Shown here piece after piece: positions 52,597-61,325 of a stretch of DNA of 64,000 bases. The notes under the pieces are model-generated. The model searched no databases. It worked only from the letters and a program-made list of their open reading frames with translations, and had not been told where the DNA came from. Source of the DNA: UBA2334 sp964396895. Its GTDB lineage: Bacteria > Pseudomonadota > Gammaproteobacteria > Burkholderiales > Burkholderiaceae_C. Both the position numbers and the translations under genes were made by a program. How positions within the stretch are numbered: the first letter of the stretch is position 1; each line of letters starts with the position of its first letter. The DNA is taken from NCBI GenBank assembly GCA_964396895.1, contig CAYNGJ010000009.1, positions 1 to 64,000 of the forward strand, given 5' to 3'.

Positions 52597-53883
52597 ATGA
52601 CACCCACCATCCACCGGTCTGGCCGCACCTTCAGCGCCCCTCGCACCGCCTTGCTCGGTGCTTTGCTGCTCACAGGGGCGGGCTTGCATGCCCAGCCTGC
52701 CACCACGCTGAAGCTGGCCTACATCGACCCGCTGTCGGGACCGTTTGCCAACGTGGGTGAGCTGATGCTCTCGCACCTGCAATACGCGGTGGAAGACATC
52801 AACGCCAAGGGCGGCGTGCTCAAAGGCACCAAGCTGCAACTGCTGCAGTTCGACAGCAAGCTGTCGGCCCAGGAAAGCCAAAGCGCCTTTCAGGCCGCAG
52901 TGGACCAGGGCGCGAGGGTGGTGGTCACGGGGGGCTCTGGCTCCTCGGTGGTGGCGGCGCTGGTTCAGGCCGCCAACAAACACAACGAGCGCAACCCCGA
53001 CAAGGCGGTGCTGGTGCTGAATCATTCGTCCATCGACCCCGATTTGACGGGCAAGGCCTGCAGCTTCTGGCACTTCCAGTTCGAGGCGAACACCGCCATG
53101 AAGATGAAGGCCATTGCCAACTACATCAAGAAACAGCCCGATGTACAAAAGGTTTACCTGCTCAACCAGGACTACGCACACGGCAAACAGTGGGCTCGGT
53201 ACGGCCAAGAGTTGGTGGGCTTGGCACGCCCCGACATACAGTTTGTGGGGGACTCACTGCACCCCATTGGTCGCGTCAAAGACTTTGCGCCCTACGTGGC
53301 CAAGGTCAAAACCTCCGGTGCGGACTCCGTCATCACTGGCAACTGGGGGCAAGACATGGTGCTGTTGCTCAAGGCCGCAGGCGATGCGGGCTACAACCTG
53401 CGCTACTTCAACCACAGTGCGGGTTCCATACCCGGCACCGTGCTCGCGGTGTCACAGGTCAAACAGGGGCAAGTGACCTGGGTGGCCGAGTGGCACCCCG
53501 GTCAGGCCAATGCCGCCAAAGTGGACGCACTGGCCACCGCCTACAAAGCCAAGACGGGGAAAGAATTTTTGGCACCCCGTATGGACATGACACCCCGATT
53601 TCTGGCCGCTGCGGTGAACAAAGCCCAGTCGCTGGAAGTCGTCAAAATGGCCAAAGCGATGGAGGACTTGACCTTGGATACCGTCGTGGGCCCTGTGCGC
53701 ATGCGTGCAGAAGACCACCAGGCCTTGTTGCCCCAAGTGGTGAACACCATTGCGCCGGTGGATGGCAAAGCCGTCAAAGTCGGCTGGGAAGGCACCAACT
53801 ACGGCTTCAGAACCGATGCGGTCTACACCGGCAATGAATTGGCGCAGGGCACTGAGTGTGTCATGAATCGACCTCAGCGCTGA
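52597..53883 (+). CDS. ABC transporter substrate-binding protein, LivK-like (type I fold)
   Basis: 428 residues with a signal peptide (about 1-32; ALLGALLLTGAGLHAQ). Periplasmic binding protein of the branched-chain amino acid/carboxylate group: KLAYIDPLSGPFANVGELML, the GSGSSVVAALVQAANKHN ligand loop and the NWGQDMVLLLKAAGDAG helix. AAGGAAA precedes the ATG. No permease or ATPase genes are next to it; it could feed the livHMGF system of this genome or another copy. Context suggests that its ligand is the acid activated by the neighbouring ligase. Confidence 0.88.
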   Translation: MTPTIHRSGRTFSAPRTALLGALLLTGAGLHAQPATTLKLAYIDPLSGPFANVGELMLSHLQYAVEDINAKGGVLKGTKLQLLQFDSKLSAQESQSAFQAAVDQGARVVVTGGSGSSVVAALVQAANKHNERNPDKAVLVLNHSSIDPDLTGKACSFWHFQFEANTAMKMKAIANYIKKQPDVQKVYLLNQDYAHGKQWARYGQELVGLARPDIQFVGDSLHPIGRVKDFAPYVAKVKTSGADSVITGNWGQDMVLLLKAAGDAGYNLRYFNHSAGSIPGTVLAVSQVKQGQVTWVAEWHPGQANAAKVDALATAYKAKTGKEFLAPRMDMTPRFLAAAVNKAQSLEVVKMAKAMEDLTLDTVVGPVRMRAEDHQALLPQVVNTIAPVDGKAVKVGWEGTNYGFRTDAVYTGNELAQGTECVMNRPQR

Positions 53884-53896
53884 CCCAGAAATACCC

Positions 53897-55960
53897 CTAC
53901 CCCAGCGCCCGCGCCACGAAGTCGCGCTTGACCGTGGGCTTGGGCACCTTGACCGGGAAGAAGCGGCGCACGTCGTCTTCCTGGCACATGCCGTGCATGT
54001 AGTTGTAAATGGCTTTTTTCAGGCCAGCGCCCAGTGTGTCGTGGTCCACGCCGCTGGGGTCGGTAAAGCCCACGTCGTTGCGCGCAAAGGTCAGCGGCTG
54101 GCCTTGTGGCCCGGTGGGTGGGGCGGGCAGGGGGTGCAGCTTCACGCCGTATTCGGCCGGGGTTTTGCCCACGGGTGAATGCACGGTGCAGGTGAAGCGG
54201 TGCCAAAAGCCGCTTTGTATGCAGCCGTTTTCAAACAGCTGGCGCACGTACTCCAGCGCGTCCACCGTGTCTTGCACGGTCTGGGTGGGAAAGCCGTACA
54301 TCAGGTAGGCGTGCACCAGCACACCCGCGTCGGTGAAGGCGCGGGTGACGCGGGCCACCTGGGCCACGTCAACGCCCTTTTTCATGAGCTTGAGCAGTCG
54401 GTCGGACGCCACCTCCAGTCCACCCGAGATGGCGATGCAGCCGCTGTCAGCCAGCAGCTCGCACAGCTCGGGCGTGAAGCTTTTTTCAAAGCGGATGTTG
54501 CCCCACCAGCTGATGCCCACGCGGCGGCGAATCAGCTCGTGGGCCAGTGCCCGCAGCACCTTGGGCGGCGCGGCTTCGTCCACCAAATGGAAGCCGGTTT
54601 GTCCCGTTTCGGCCACGATGCGCTCTATGCGGTCCACCAGCTCGGTGGCGGTGGCGGTTTCGTAGCGGCCGATGTAGTCCAGCGTCACGTCGCAAAAGCT
54701 GCACTTTTTCCAGTAGCAGCCGTGGGCCACGGTGAGCTTGTTCCAGCGCCCGTCGCTCCACAGGCGGTTCATGGGGTTGAGCATGTCCAGCAGGCTCAGG
54801 TAGCGGTCCAGCGGCAGGCCGTCCCAGGTGGGGGTGCCCACGTCTTCAAACGGCACATCGGGTTCTGGCCAGTTCATGTACTGCACGCGGCCATCCGCCC
54901 CGCGCACAAAGGTGCGCACCAGCCGCTCGCGGCTGCGCTTACCGGCCACATGGTCCAGCAGGGCCAGCAGCGGGCGCTCGCCCGCGTCCAGGGTGATGAA
55001 GTCGAAGCAGTCAAACACGCGGGGCTCGGCCAGTTCGCGCAGCTCGGTGTTGGCGTAGCCACCGCCCAGCACGGTGACGATGGTCGGGTCCATGGCCTTG
55101 ATGACCTGCGCGATGCGAAAGGCGGCATACACCGAGCCCGGAAAGGGCACGGACAGCAGCAGCACGCGGGGTGTCAAAATTCCTGATTCTGTAGCTTTAT
55201 CCGCTTGTAAATAAAGCGCTACAGCCTCTTTGGTTAATGATTCCAGCAGCCGGTCGATCAGGTTGGGTGCCGTTTGGGCCTGGGCCAGTGCTTGCGCCAG
55301 GGGCTCGAAGCTGGCCTGGGCGGCGGCCAGCTTTTCGGCGTAGCGCACAAATTCAAAGCGGGGGTCCACCGCGTCTTTGAGCACATCGGCCAGGTCGTTC
55401 AGGTACAGCGTGGCCAGGTGGCGGGCGCGGTCGTGCAGACCCAGCGCACCAAAGGCCCAGCCCAGCGGGTCGCCGCTGCCGTCGTCGGGGTGCTGGTCAA
55501 GGGTGGCAAACCATTGGCCCTCGGGCAGCAGGCTGCGGTTGGCAATGCGGTGGGCCAGGGTGCTGTCGCGGCCTTGCAAGAAGGCAATCACGCGGTCCAC
55601 GGTGGCGGCATAGCCGTCAAATTCGCCCAGAAAGTGCGCCACCTGTGCGCTGCGTTGCTTCTCGGGCAGGGCCAGCGCGGCGTCGCGCACCTGGGTCAGA
55701 CCGTCGGCGCACAGCAGGCGCAGCACCAGGGCCAGCGCCAGGTCGGTCTGCACGGCATCCACCCCCTGACTGCGCAAAAACCCGGTGATGTACGCGGTGG
55801 ACGGGTAGGGCGTGTTGAGCTGCGTCATGGGCGGGATGACGGAGAGCACGCGGCCCGGGAACACGGCAGGGGCCATCAAGGTGGCGGGGGATGCGGTGCC
55901 AGGGGCGGTGGGCGTTGCCGTGCCAGGCGCTGAGAGGGGGGACGTGGGCATGCCCGGCAT
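53897..55960 (-). CDS. B12-binding-type radical SAM protein with CX4CX2C motif
   Basis: 687 residues from ATG 55960 (GTG 55972 is an alternative). N-terminal region with a short Pro/Ala/Thr-rich leader, a helical part, and a Rossmann-like segment resembling the cobalamin-binding fold (about 262-330; VLLLSVPFPGSVYAAFRI, VTVLGGGYANTELREL). The radical SAM domain starts at VAHGCYWKKCSFCD: Cys415, Cys420, Cys423. The usual spacing is CX3CX2C, so this is a CX4CX2C variant; the downstream SAM-binding GGLEVASDRLLKLMKKGV segment is normal. Residues about 243-261 come from a repeat copy. Function unknown. Confidence 0.85.
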   Translation of the reverse strand: MPGMPTSPLSAPGTATPTAPGTASPATLMAPAVFPGRVLSVIPPMTQLNTPYPSTAYITGFLRSQGVDAVQTDLALALVLRLLCADGLTQVRDAALALPEKQRSAQVAHFLGEFDGYAATVDRVIAFLQGRDSTLAHRIANRSLLPEGQWFATLDQHPDDGSGDPLGWAFGALGLHDRARHLATLYLNDLADVLKDAVDPRFEFVRYAEKLAAAQASFEPLAQALAQAQTAPNLIDRLLESLTKEAVALYLQADKATESGILTPRVLLLSVPFPGSVYAAFRIAQVIKAMDPTIVTVLGGGYANTELRELAEPRVFDCFDFITLDAGERPLLALLDHVAGKRSRERLVRTFVRGADGRVQYMNWPEPDVPFEDVGTPTWDGLPLDRYLSLLDMLNPMNRLWSDGRWNKLTVAHGCYWKKCSFCDVTLDYIGRYETATATELVDRIERIVAETGQTGFHLVDEAAPPKVLRALAHELIRRRVGISWWGNIRFEKSFTPELCELLADSGCIAISGGLEVASDRLLKLMKKGVDVAQVARVTRAFTDAGVLVHAYLMYGFPTQTVQDTVDALEYVRQLFENGCIQSGFWHRFTCTVHSPVGKTPAEYGVKLHPLPAPPTGPQGQPLTFARNDVGFTDPSGVDHDTLGAGLKKAIYNYMHGMCQEDDVRRFFPVKVPKPTVKRDFVARALG
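55178..55234 (-). repeat. Dispersed 17-spacer repeat, copy 7, inside the radical SAM gene
   Basis: Minus-strand core AGCGCTT (55220-55214), 17 bases, AGCTAC (55196-55191), with GAGGCTGT left arm and AATCAGG to the right. Sense with respect to the gene and read xxA-GCG-CTT, giving TKEAVALYLQADKATES just before the cobalamin-binding-like part. Confidence 0.68.
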
Positions 55961-56000
55961 TGTGCCAGCCACCCCCTCATCAGGCCAACATTGGGGTCAA

Positions 56001-56052
56001 ATCAGCGATAGCTGAAAACCCAATGCAGCCGTGCGCTGGGTGTCAATTTTGT
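56001..56052 (-). repeat. Dispersed 17-spacer repeat, copy 8, intergenic
   Basis: Minus-strand core AGCGCAC (56037-56031), 17 bases, AGCTAT (56013-56008). The spacer ends TGGGTTTTC exactly as the spacer of copy 6 does. It lies between the radical SAM gene and the DUF2889 gene. Confidence 0.68.
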
Positions 56053-56077
56053 TGTGAATGTTGACGCCAACGGGCCG

Positions 56078-56662
56078 TCACCCAACCTGGTCGGTGGCCA
56101 CGGGCTTGACCCAGCCCACAAACTGGGGTGCATAACGGGCCACCACTGGGCCGTTGAAATCCCAGGTCATGCACTTGCCCATGTAGAACGGCGGTTGGTC
56201 GCTGGCGTGCAGGGGTTCACCACGCGCCACGCGTTTCATTTCCAGGTCGTGCGGAATGGTCTGGAAGGCGGCGGTGGCCATGTTGAACAGCAGCTCGCGC
56301 AGGTGGGTGCAACCTTTCAGGCCGCCGATGGTGGCCTCGATGGTCTTGCGCCAGCCCGCGCCCATGGTCAGGCCGATGAAGCGGTGCATGTGCTGGTCGG
56401 CCACACCGCATTCGCCGAACGGCGCGGTGTCCATGCTGGAGGCGATGTCGTGTATGCGCAGCCCGGCGTCCAGTGTGACCCGCAGAAACAGGTGGTGCAC
56501 CGCTTGCCCGGCGACGCGAATGCCTGGGCCACTGGGGTGGTCGTGGTGTTTGGTGTCGTGCAACTCACCCTCCATGTCCCACAAGCCATCGGCGCGGGCG
56601 TATCCGTTGAAGGTGAGGGTGCGGGTGTGCAGCGGGGTGCGTTCGGCAGGGGTGGGCAGCAT
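56078..56662 (-). CDS. DUF2889 family protein
   Basis: 194 residues from ATG 56662 (MLPTPAERTPLHTRTLTFNGYARADGLW is visible at the start as a continuous family block). The ARADGLWDMEGELHDTK and FRVTLDAGLRIHDIA-like segments and the closing LFNMATAAFQTIP part are DUF2889 hallmarks. No signal peptide or membrane helix. Members often lie near aromatic or other catabolic genes; no reaction is known. Confidence 0.85.
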   Translation of the reverse strand: MLPTPAERTPLHTRTLTFNGYARADGLWDMEGELHDTKHHDHPSGPGIRVAGQAVHHLFLRVTLDAGLRIHDIASSMDTAPFGECGVADQHMHRFIGLTMGAGWRKTIEATIGGLKGCTHLRELLFNMATAAFQTIPHDLEMKRVARGEPLHASDQPPFYMGKCMTWDFNGPVVARYAPQFVGWVKPVATDQVG

Positions 56663-56730
56663 GTGGCCGATTGTGCCCAAAGCCCCTGCTGCTGGGTGTC
56701 GCAGGGGTTTGCTGGTTCGGTGTTGGCGTA

Positions 56731-57255
56731 TCAGTGCTTGGGTGCGGCACCGGCGGCGCGGCTGGCCGCGTCAAAACCACCCTTGGCTTTCCATTCTTCG
56801 AAGCCACCTTGCAGGATGCGCAGGTTGTCGTACCCGGCCAGGCGCAGGGCCAGCCCGGCCTGGGCGGACAGGCTGCCGGTGTTGCAGTAAATGAGCACCA
56901 GCTTGTCTTTGGGGATGCGACCCTTTTCGGCCAGCACCTTGCGCCACTCGATGTTCACCGCGCCGGGGATGTGACCTTTGCTGTATTGACCCGCGTCGCG
57001 GGCGTCAATGACAAAGGTTTTTGGCCACTGGTCAGCGGGCATTTGCTCGGCAAACATCACACCGCCGCCGTAGTCCTGGAACTCCAGGTATTCCTCCAGC
57101 GCCGTCACCGCCGCTTCGTTGGCCTGGGCATGGCCCACCGCCGAAGCCAGGGCCAAGGCCAGGCCCAGCGCCATCGGGGTCCATGCGCGGGCCAGTGCCG
57201 TGTGTGTGTCTGTTCGTGGAGTGCGGCGGGTGGTGGGAGGAGCATCAAAGGTCAT
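56731..57255 (-). CDS. Exported rhodanese-domain protein
   Basis: 174 residues. The N-terminus (to about residue 45) has a basic stretch and a hydrophobic core (ALGLALALASAVGHA), indicating export. The rhodanese fold follows: FVIDARDAGQYSKGHIPGAVNI and the active-site loop YCNTGSLSAQAG with Cys124. Probably a periplasmic sulfurtransferase or a redox-linked binding protein. Single gene. Confidence 0.88.
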   Translation of the reverse strand: MTFDAPPTTRRTPRTDTHTALARAWTPMALGLALALASAVGHAQANEAAVTALEEYLEFQDYGGGVMFAEQMPADQWPKTFVIDARDAGQYSKGHIPGAVNIEWRKVLAEKGRIPKDKLVLIYCNTGSLSAQAGLALRLAGYDNLRILQGGFEEWKAKGGFDAASRAAGAAPKH

Positions 57256-57335
57256 GGTGGTGCCTGGTTAAATATCAGTGGTTGATTATTTATCAGGTCC
57301 GTTCCGCTGCGTGTGGGGGTTTTTCCCCAGGACGG

Positions 57336-58247
57336 TCAGGGCAGCGTGGCGGGGGGCTGCCCCCAACGCGCCCACCACCGACGCAGGCGCAGGCCCCACA
57401 CGTTCAGCGCCAGGCCCGCCATGAGCAGCGCTGCGCCCACCAAATGCACCGCCTGCAGGGCCTCGTCGTACACCAGCCAGCCGGTGGTCAGCCCCACCAC
57501 AGGCACCAGCAGGCTGAACGGGGCCACCTGGTTGGCGGGGTAGCGGGTGAGCAGCCGCGTCCAGATGCTGTAGCCAAACAGCGTGGCCACCCACGCCAGG
57601 TAGGCCAGGGCGCCCATGGCCTGCCAGTTGAAGTGGGCCAGCGCATCGGCCATGCGCTGCGGGCCTTCCAACCCCAGCGACAGCAGCAAAAACGGAATGG
57701 GTGGCACCAGGCTGCCCCACACCACCAGGCCCAGCTGGTGAATGGGCCCGCGGGCACCGATGACGCGCGTCACCACGTTGCTGGCGGCCCAGCTGCTGGC
57801 GGCGGCCAGGGTCAGGCCAAAGCCCAGCAAGGGCATGTTGGCGCCGTGGGCGGAACCGATCAGCACCAGCCCACCCCCGGCCAGCACCAGGCCCCCCAGT
57901 TGGTGAGCGCCCCAGTGCTCTTTGAGGAACACGGCGGCCAGCACCAGCGTGAAAAACGCCTGCGACTGCAGCACCAGCGAGGCCAGCCCGGTGGGCATGC
58001 CCACGGCCATGGCCGAAAACAGAAACGCGAATTGGCCCACCGAGGCCGTCAGCCCGTAGGCCAGCAGGTACTTCCAGGGCAAGTTGGGCCTGGGCACCAA
58101 CAGCACGGCGGGGAACGCCGCCAGCATGAAGCGCAGCGCCGCCAGCAGCATGGGCGGCACATGGCCAATGCCCACCTTCATGACCACAAAGTTCAGCCCC
58201 CAGGCCACCACCACCAGCAGGGCCAGACCCAGGTCAACGGGGCGCAT
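57336..58247 (-). CDS. EamA-family metabolite exporter
   Basis: 303 residues from ATG 58247 with ten hydrophobic helices in two EamA halves (LLVVVAWGLNFVVMKVGI; LAYLAWVATLFGYSIWTRLLTRYP). The sequence is closest to the O-acetylserine/cysteine exporter EamA branch by eye. The frame is open far upstream, but that stretch is not conserved. Substrate not certain. Confidence 0.85.
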   Translation of the reverse strand: MRPVDLGLALLVVVAWGLNFVVMKVGIGHVPPMLLAALRFMLAAFPAVLLVPRPNLPWKYLLAYGLTASVGQFAFLFSAMAVGMPTGLASLVLQSQAFFTLVLAAVFLKEHWGAHQLGGLVLAGGGLVLIGSAHGANMPLLGFGLTLAAASSWAASNVVTRVIGARGPIHQLGLVVWGSLVPPIPFLLLSLGLEGPQRMADALAHFNWQAMGALAYLAWVATLFGYSIWTRLLTRYPANQVAPFSLLVPVVGLTTGWLVYDEALQAVHLVGAALLMAGLALNVWGLRLRRWWARWGQPPATLP

Positions 58248-58511
58248 CGGTGACTTCTTGGGTCTGTGGCCAGTGGGTGGGGTGTGGCCAGCAGGTTGGG
58301 TGGGCAGGGCGTGGATGGGCTTGCATGCCGCCATTGTGCGTGGCTGTGCGCCGCGGGTTGGGTGGCGGCGCATATTGGCCCCCAAAGTGATTTGCCTCAG
58401 CCATCTGGGGGCTCTCAGGTGTTGAAATGTGTCGTGGTCGCCGTACCATGTGGCGCATGAAACACAGTCCGTTGGTCCAATGCCCTTGCCGCGCCCTGTG
58501 GGAGTGCAAGC

Positions 58512-59762
58512 GTGTGGGTGAGGTGTGTGGCCGTGATTGAGACGCCTTCGGTCCCCGCCACTGCCCTGCGGTGCTTCCTCAGGACGGCGTGGCAGCGCTT
58601 GGGTGAACTGTTGTCGGGCGAGCTCAAGCACGAGGAGCTGCCGTGGCTGTTGTCGCCCCACCGACACCTGTCGCTGTTGGCACGGCGGCGTGCCACCATG
58701 GTCGTCAACCGCGTGCGCCTGTTTGCGTTGATGTTTGCCATCTTGACGCCGCTGTGGAGCGTGATCGATCTCATCGTGTTTCCGTTTCCGCTGTGGTTTG
58801 GTTTGGCGGCCATGCGGGTGGTGGCCAGTGTGGCCTTCGCCAGTCTGGTGGTGTATTACCGCCCCAATGGCGAATTGCTGGACGCTTACCGCTCGCTGGC
58901 GCTGTTGTTTGCCATTCCCACGGTGTTTTACGTGGCCTCGTACACCCTGCTCAGCCACTACCAGCTGTCGGGGGTGTCTGCCGCCATCGGAGCGGGTTAC
59001 GCTTTTTTGCCGTTTGTGCTGCTGGCGGGATTGGCCGTGTTCCCGTTGACGCTGCTCGAGAACCTGGTCATTGCCAGCCCCATCCTGGTGGCGCAAGGGG
59101 TGGCCGGCTCGTTGCGTTGGTCCAGCCTGGACTGGCCCTCATTTGCAGGCGCCTTTTGGTTGTTGATGCTGCTCACTGGCGTGGCCGCCATGGCGGGAGT
59201 CAGCCAGTTGGCGTTCATGATTGCGTTGGTGCGTCAGGCCATACGTGACACGCTGACCGGTGTGTTTTCGCGCAGCAGTGCAGAGGAGGTGCTGGACCTG
59301 CAGTTCACCATCGCCACCCGCAACCAGGCCGATCTGGCGCTGGCCTTCATTGACCTGGACCATTTCAAAGCCATCAACGACAAATTTGGTCACGACGCGG
59401 GTGACAAGGCCTTGCAGCAGATGACCGCCGCCATCAGTGACAACCTGCGCCAGGGCGATGTGCTGGCGCGCTGGGGCGGTGAAGAGTTCGTGCTCATCAT
59501 GCCCCACACCAGCCAGACACAGGCGCTGACGGCATTGCAGCGCATGCAAGACCTGGGCCTGGGACCACGCCCCGATGGCACACCGCTGACGGCCAGCATC
59601 GGCCTGGCCGAGCGCTGCGCCGACGCGGTGACCGACTGGTCGGCGCTGGTCGAGCTGGCCGACCGGCGCATGTACCTGGCCAAATCGGCGGGACGCAATC
59701 GAGTGGTGCACGCACAGGGCGAGGTTTGTCGGGTGGACCCCCTGACCACCCCACCCGGCTGA
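58512..59762 (+). CDS. Membrane-anchored GGDEF diguanylate cyclase
   Basis: 416 residues from GTG 58512, with GGGAG seven bases upstream. Six to seven hydrophobic helices (about 66-245) form an MHYT/MASE-like sensor of unknown type, followed by a GGDEF domain starting DTLTGVFSRSS. The active-site motif is GGEEF (residues 322-326), compatible with c-di-GMP synthesis. The substrate-binding FIDLDHFKAINDKFGHDAGD is intact. An allosteric RxxD I-site is not obvious (SDNLRQGDV precedes the motif). Confidence 0.9.
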   Translation: MWVRCVAVIETPSVPATALRCFLRTAWQRLGELLSGELKHEELPWLLSPHRHLSLLARRRATMVVNRVRLFALMFAILTPLWSVIDLIVFPFPLWFGLAAMRVVASVAFASLVVYYRPNGELLDAYRSLALLFAIPTVFYVASYTLLSHYQLSGVSAAIGAGYAFLPFVLLAGLAVFPLTLLENLVIASPILVAQGVAGSLRWSSLDWPSFAGAFWLLMLLTGVAAMAGVSQLAFMIALVRQAIRDTLTGVFSRSSAEEVLDLQFTIATRNQADLALAFIDLDHFKAINDKFGHDAGDKALQQMTAAISDNLRQGDVLARWGGEEFVLIMPHTSQTQALTALQRMQDLGLGPRPDGTPLTASIGLAERCADAVTDWSALVELADRRMYLAKSAGRNRVVHAQGEVCRVDPLTTPPG

Positions 59763-59783
59763 GCGCAGCGTGCGCGGGCGCCC

Positions 59784-61325
59784 TCAGGCGCTGCGGTTGC
59801 GGGCCAGGGGCGGGTTCTTGCGGAAGTAGCGCAGGATGCCGCGCATCAGTGCGTCGGCCAGGTCATTTTGGTAGCCGGGGTCGTTGAGCCTGGCCTCTTC
59901 GTCGGGGTTGCTGATGAAGGCGGTTTCCACCAGCACGCTGGGGATGTCGGGTGCGCGCAGCACCGCAAAGTTGGCCTGCTCCACCCTGGGTTTGTGCAGC
60001 TTGCCCACCCGGCCCATTTCACCCAGCATGGCGCTGCCCAGTTTCAGGCTGTCGTTGACCTGGGCGGTGGTGCTCATGTCCAGCATGGCGCGTTGCACGG
60101 TGGCGTCGGCGGCCTTCACGTTGAGGCCACCCACCACGTCGGCGGCGTTTTCTTTGTTGGCCATCCAGCGGGCGGCGGCGCTGCTGGCGCCTTTGGTGCT
60201 GAGCGCAAACACACTTCCCCCCTGCGGATTGGGGGTGTAGAAGGCATCGGCGTGGATGCTGATCATCAAGTCGGCCTGCACCCGCCTGGCCTTGTCCACC
60301 CGGATGTGCAGGGGCACAAAGAAGTCGGCGTCGCGGGTCATGTAGGCCCGCATGGGGTTGCCGTTGGCCTGTGTGGCATTGATGCGGTCGCGCAGGCGGC
60401 GGGCAATTTGCAGCACCACGTCTTTTTCCTGGGTGCCGCTGGGGCCGATGGCGCCCGGGTCTTCCCCGCCATGGCCAGGGTCCAGCGCAATGATGATGAG
60501 GCGGTCGGTGGGCTCGGGCGCGGCGGGCGTGGGCGTGCGGGCGGGCTCGGGGGTTCCCCGCGGGGGCGAGGTCAGCGCGCTGGCGCTGGGGCGGGGCGGG
60601 GCTTCGCTGAAGTATGGCGCAGAAATTTTTGAATCATTTTGGCCTCTAGCGCTTGTATCAGTAAGTGTTTTAGCTATTGAAGTTTTGCTGGTCGAGGTGG
60701 CGCTGGCGGGTTGATCGCCGTGCAAGGCAATCAGGGCGCCCAGCGGGTCGCTGGCGGTGGCTTGGCGCTGGGCGGCCACCACGGCTGGTGACGGCGTGGT
60801 GGCCGATGGGGCGCTGGCCACGCTGGCCTCGACGTCGGCCAGGCGGCTGGCGATCAGTTCGGCCAGCGGGTCGGGTGCTTCGGTGGGGTAGAGGTCAAAC
60901 ACCAGCCGGTGCTGGTACTGCGCCACTGGGGGCAGGGTGAACACCTGCGGCTGCATGGGCTTTTTCAGGTCAATGACCAGGCGCACCACTTCGGGCGTGT
61001 TCTGGGCCACGCGCAGGCCGGCAATGTTGGGATCGTCGGACTTGACCCTGCCCACCAGCTCTTTCAGGGCGGGCACCAACGACACGCCTTGCACATCCAC
61101 CGCCAAGCGGGGTGGGTCGGACACGTAGAAGGGCTTGGCCAGCAGCGCCGTGTCCGACTCGATGGTGATGCGTGTGTAGTCCGCCGCTGGCCAAATGCGC
61201 ACCGCCACAATCCGGCTGGCACCCGCCAACTGGTGGGTGCCCAACCACAAGACCAGCGAGCCGCGCCGTGCCGCCGTGGCCCCTGCGCTGGCCAGCCAGT
61301 GTTGCAAAAAGTCGCGCCGCTTCAT
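59784..61325 (-). CDS. amiC: N-acetylmuramoyl-L-alanine amidase AmiC type
   Basis: 513 residues from ATG 61325, four bases overlapping the tsaE stop. A Tat-like signal (MKRRDFLQHWLASAG) is followed by an AMIN domain (about 55-150) and a zinc amidase_3 domain (about 290-505) with DPGHGGEDPG, SIHADAF and VETAFISN carrying the ligands and catalytic Glu. Cleaves peptide stems at the septum during daughter-cell separation. The linker between the domains (about 185-290) is Ala/Pro/Ser/Thr-rich and includes residues 213-231 encoded by a repeat copy. Confidence 0.93.
   Translation of the reverse strand: MKRRDFLQHWLASAGATAARRGSLVLWLGTHQLAGASRIVAVRIWPAADYTRITIESDTALLAKPFYVSDPPRLAVDVQGVSLVPALKELVGRVKSDDPNIAGLRVAQNTPEVVRLVIDLKKPMQPQVFTLPPVAQYQHRLVFDLYPTEAPDPLAELIASRLADVEASVASAPSATTPSPAVVAAQRQATASDPLGALIALHGDQPASATSTSKTSIAKTLTDTSARGQNDSKISAPYFSEAPPRPSASALTSPPRGTPEPARTPTPAAPEPTDRLIIIALDPGHGGEDPGAIGPSGTQEKDVVLQIARRLRDRINATQANGNPMRAYMTRDADFFVPLHIRVDKARRVQADLMISIHADAFYTPNPQGGSVFALSTKGASSAAARWMANKENAADVVGGLNVKAADATVQRAMLDMSTTAQVNDSLKLGSAMLGEMGRVGKLHKPRVEQANFAVLRAPDIPSVLVETAFISNPDEEARLNDPGYQNDLADALMRGILRYFRKNPPLARNRSA
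60635..60687 (+). repeat. Dispersed 17-spacer repeat, copy 9, inside amiC
   Basis: CATTTTGGCCTCT, AGCGCTT (60648-60654), 17 bases, AGCTAT (60672-60677), TGAAG. Antisense to amiC and read in the stop-free antisense frame (ATA-GCT ... AGC-GCT), encoding KTSIAKTLTDTSARGQNDS in the interdomain linker. Confidence 0.8.

Noticed and set aside
58248..59096. Possible N-terminal extension of the EamA exporter
   Set aside because: The frame stays open, but the sequence is His/Gln/Arg-rich, lacks hydrophobic helices and overlaps the divergent GGDEF gene.
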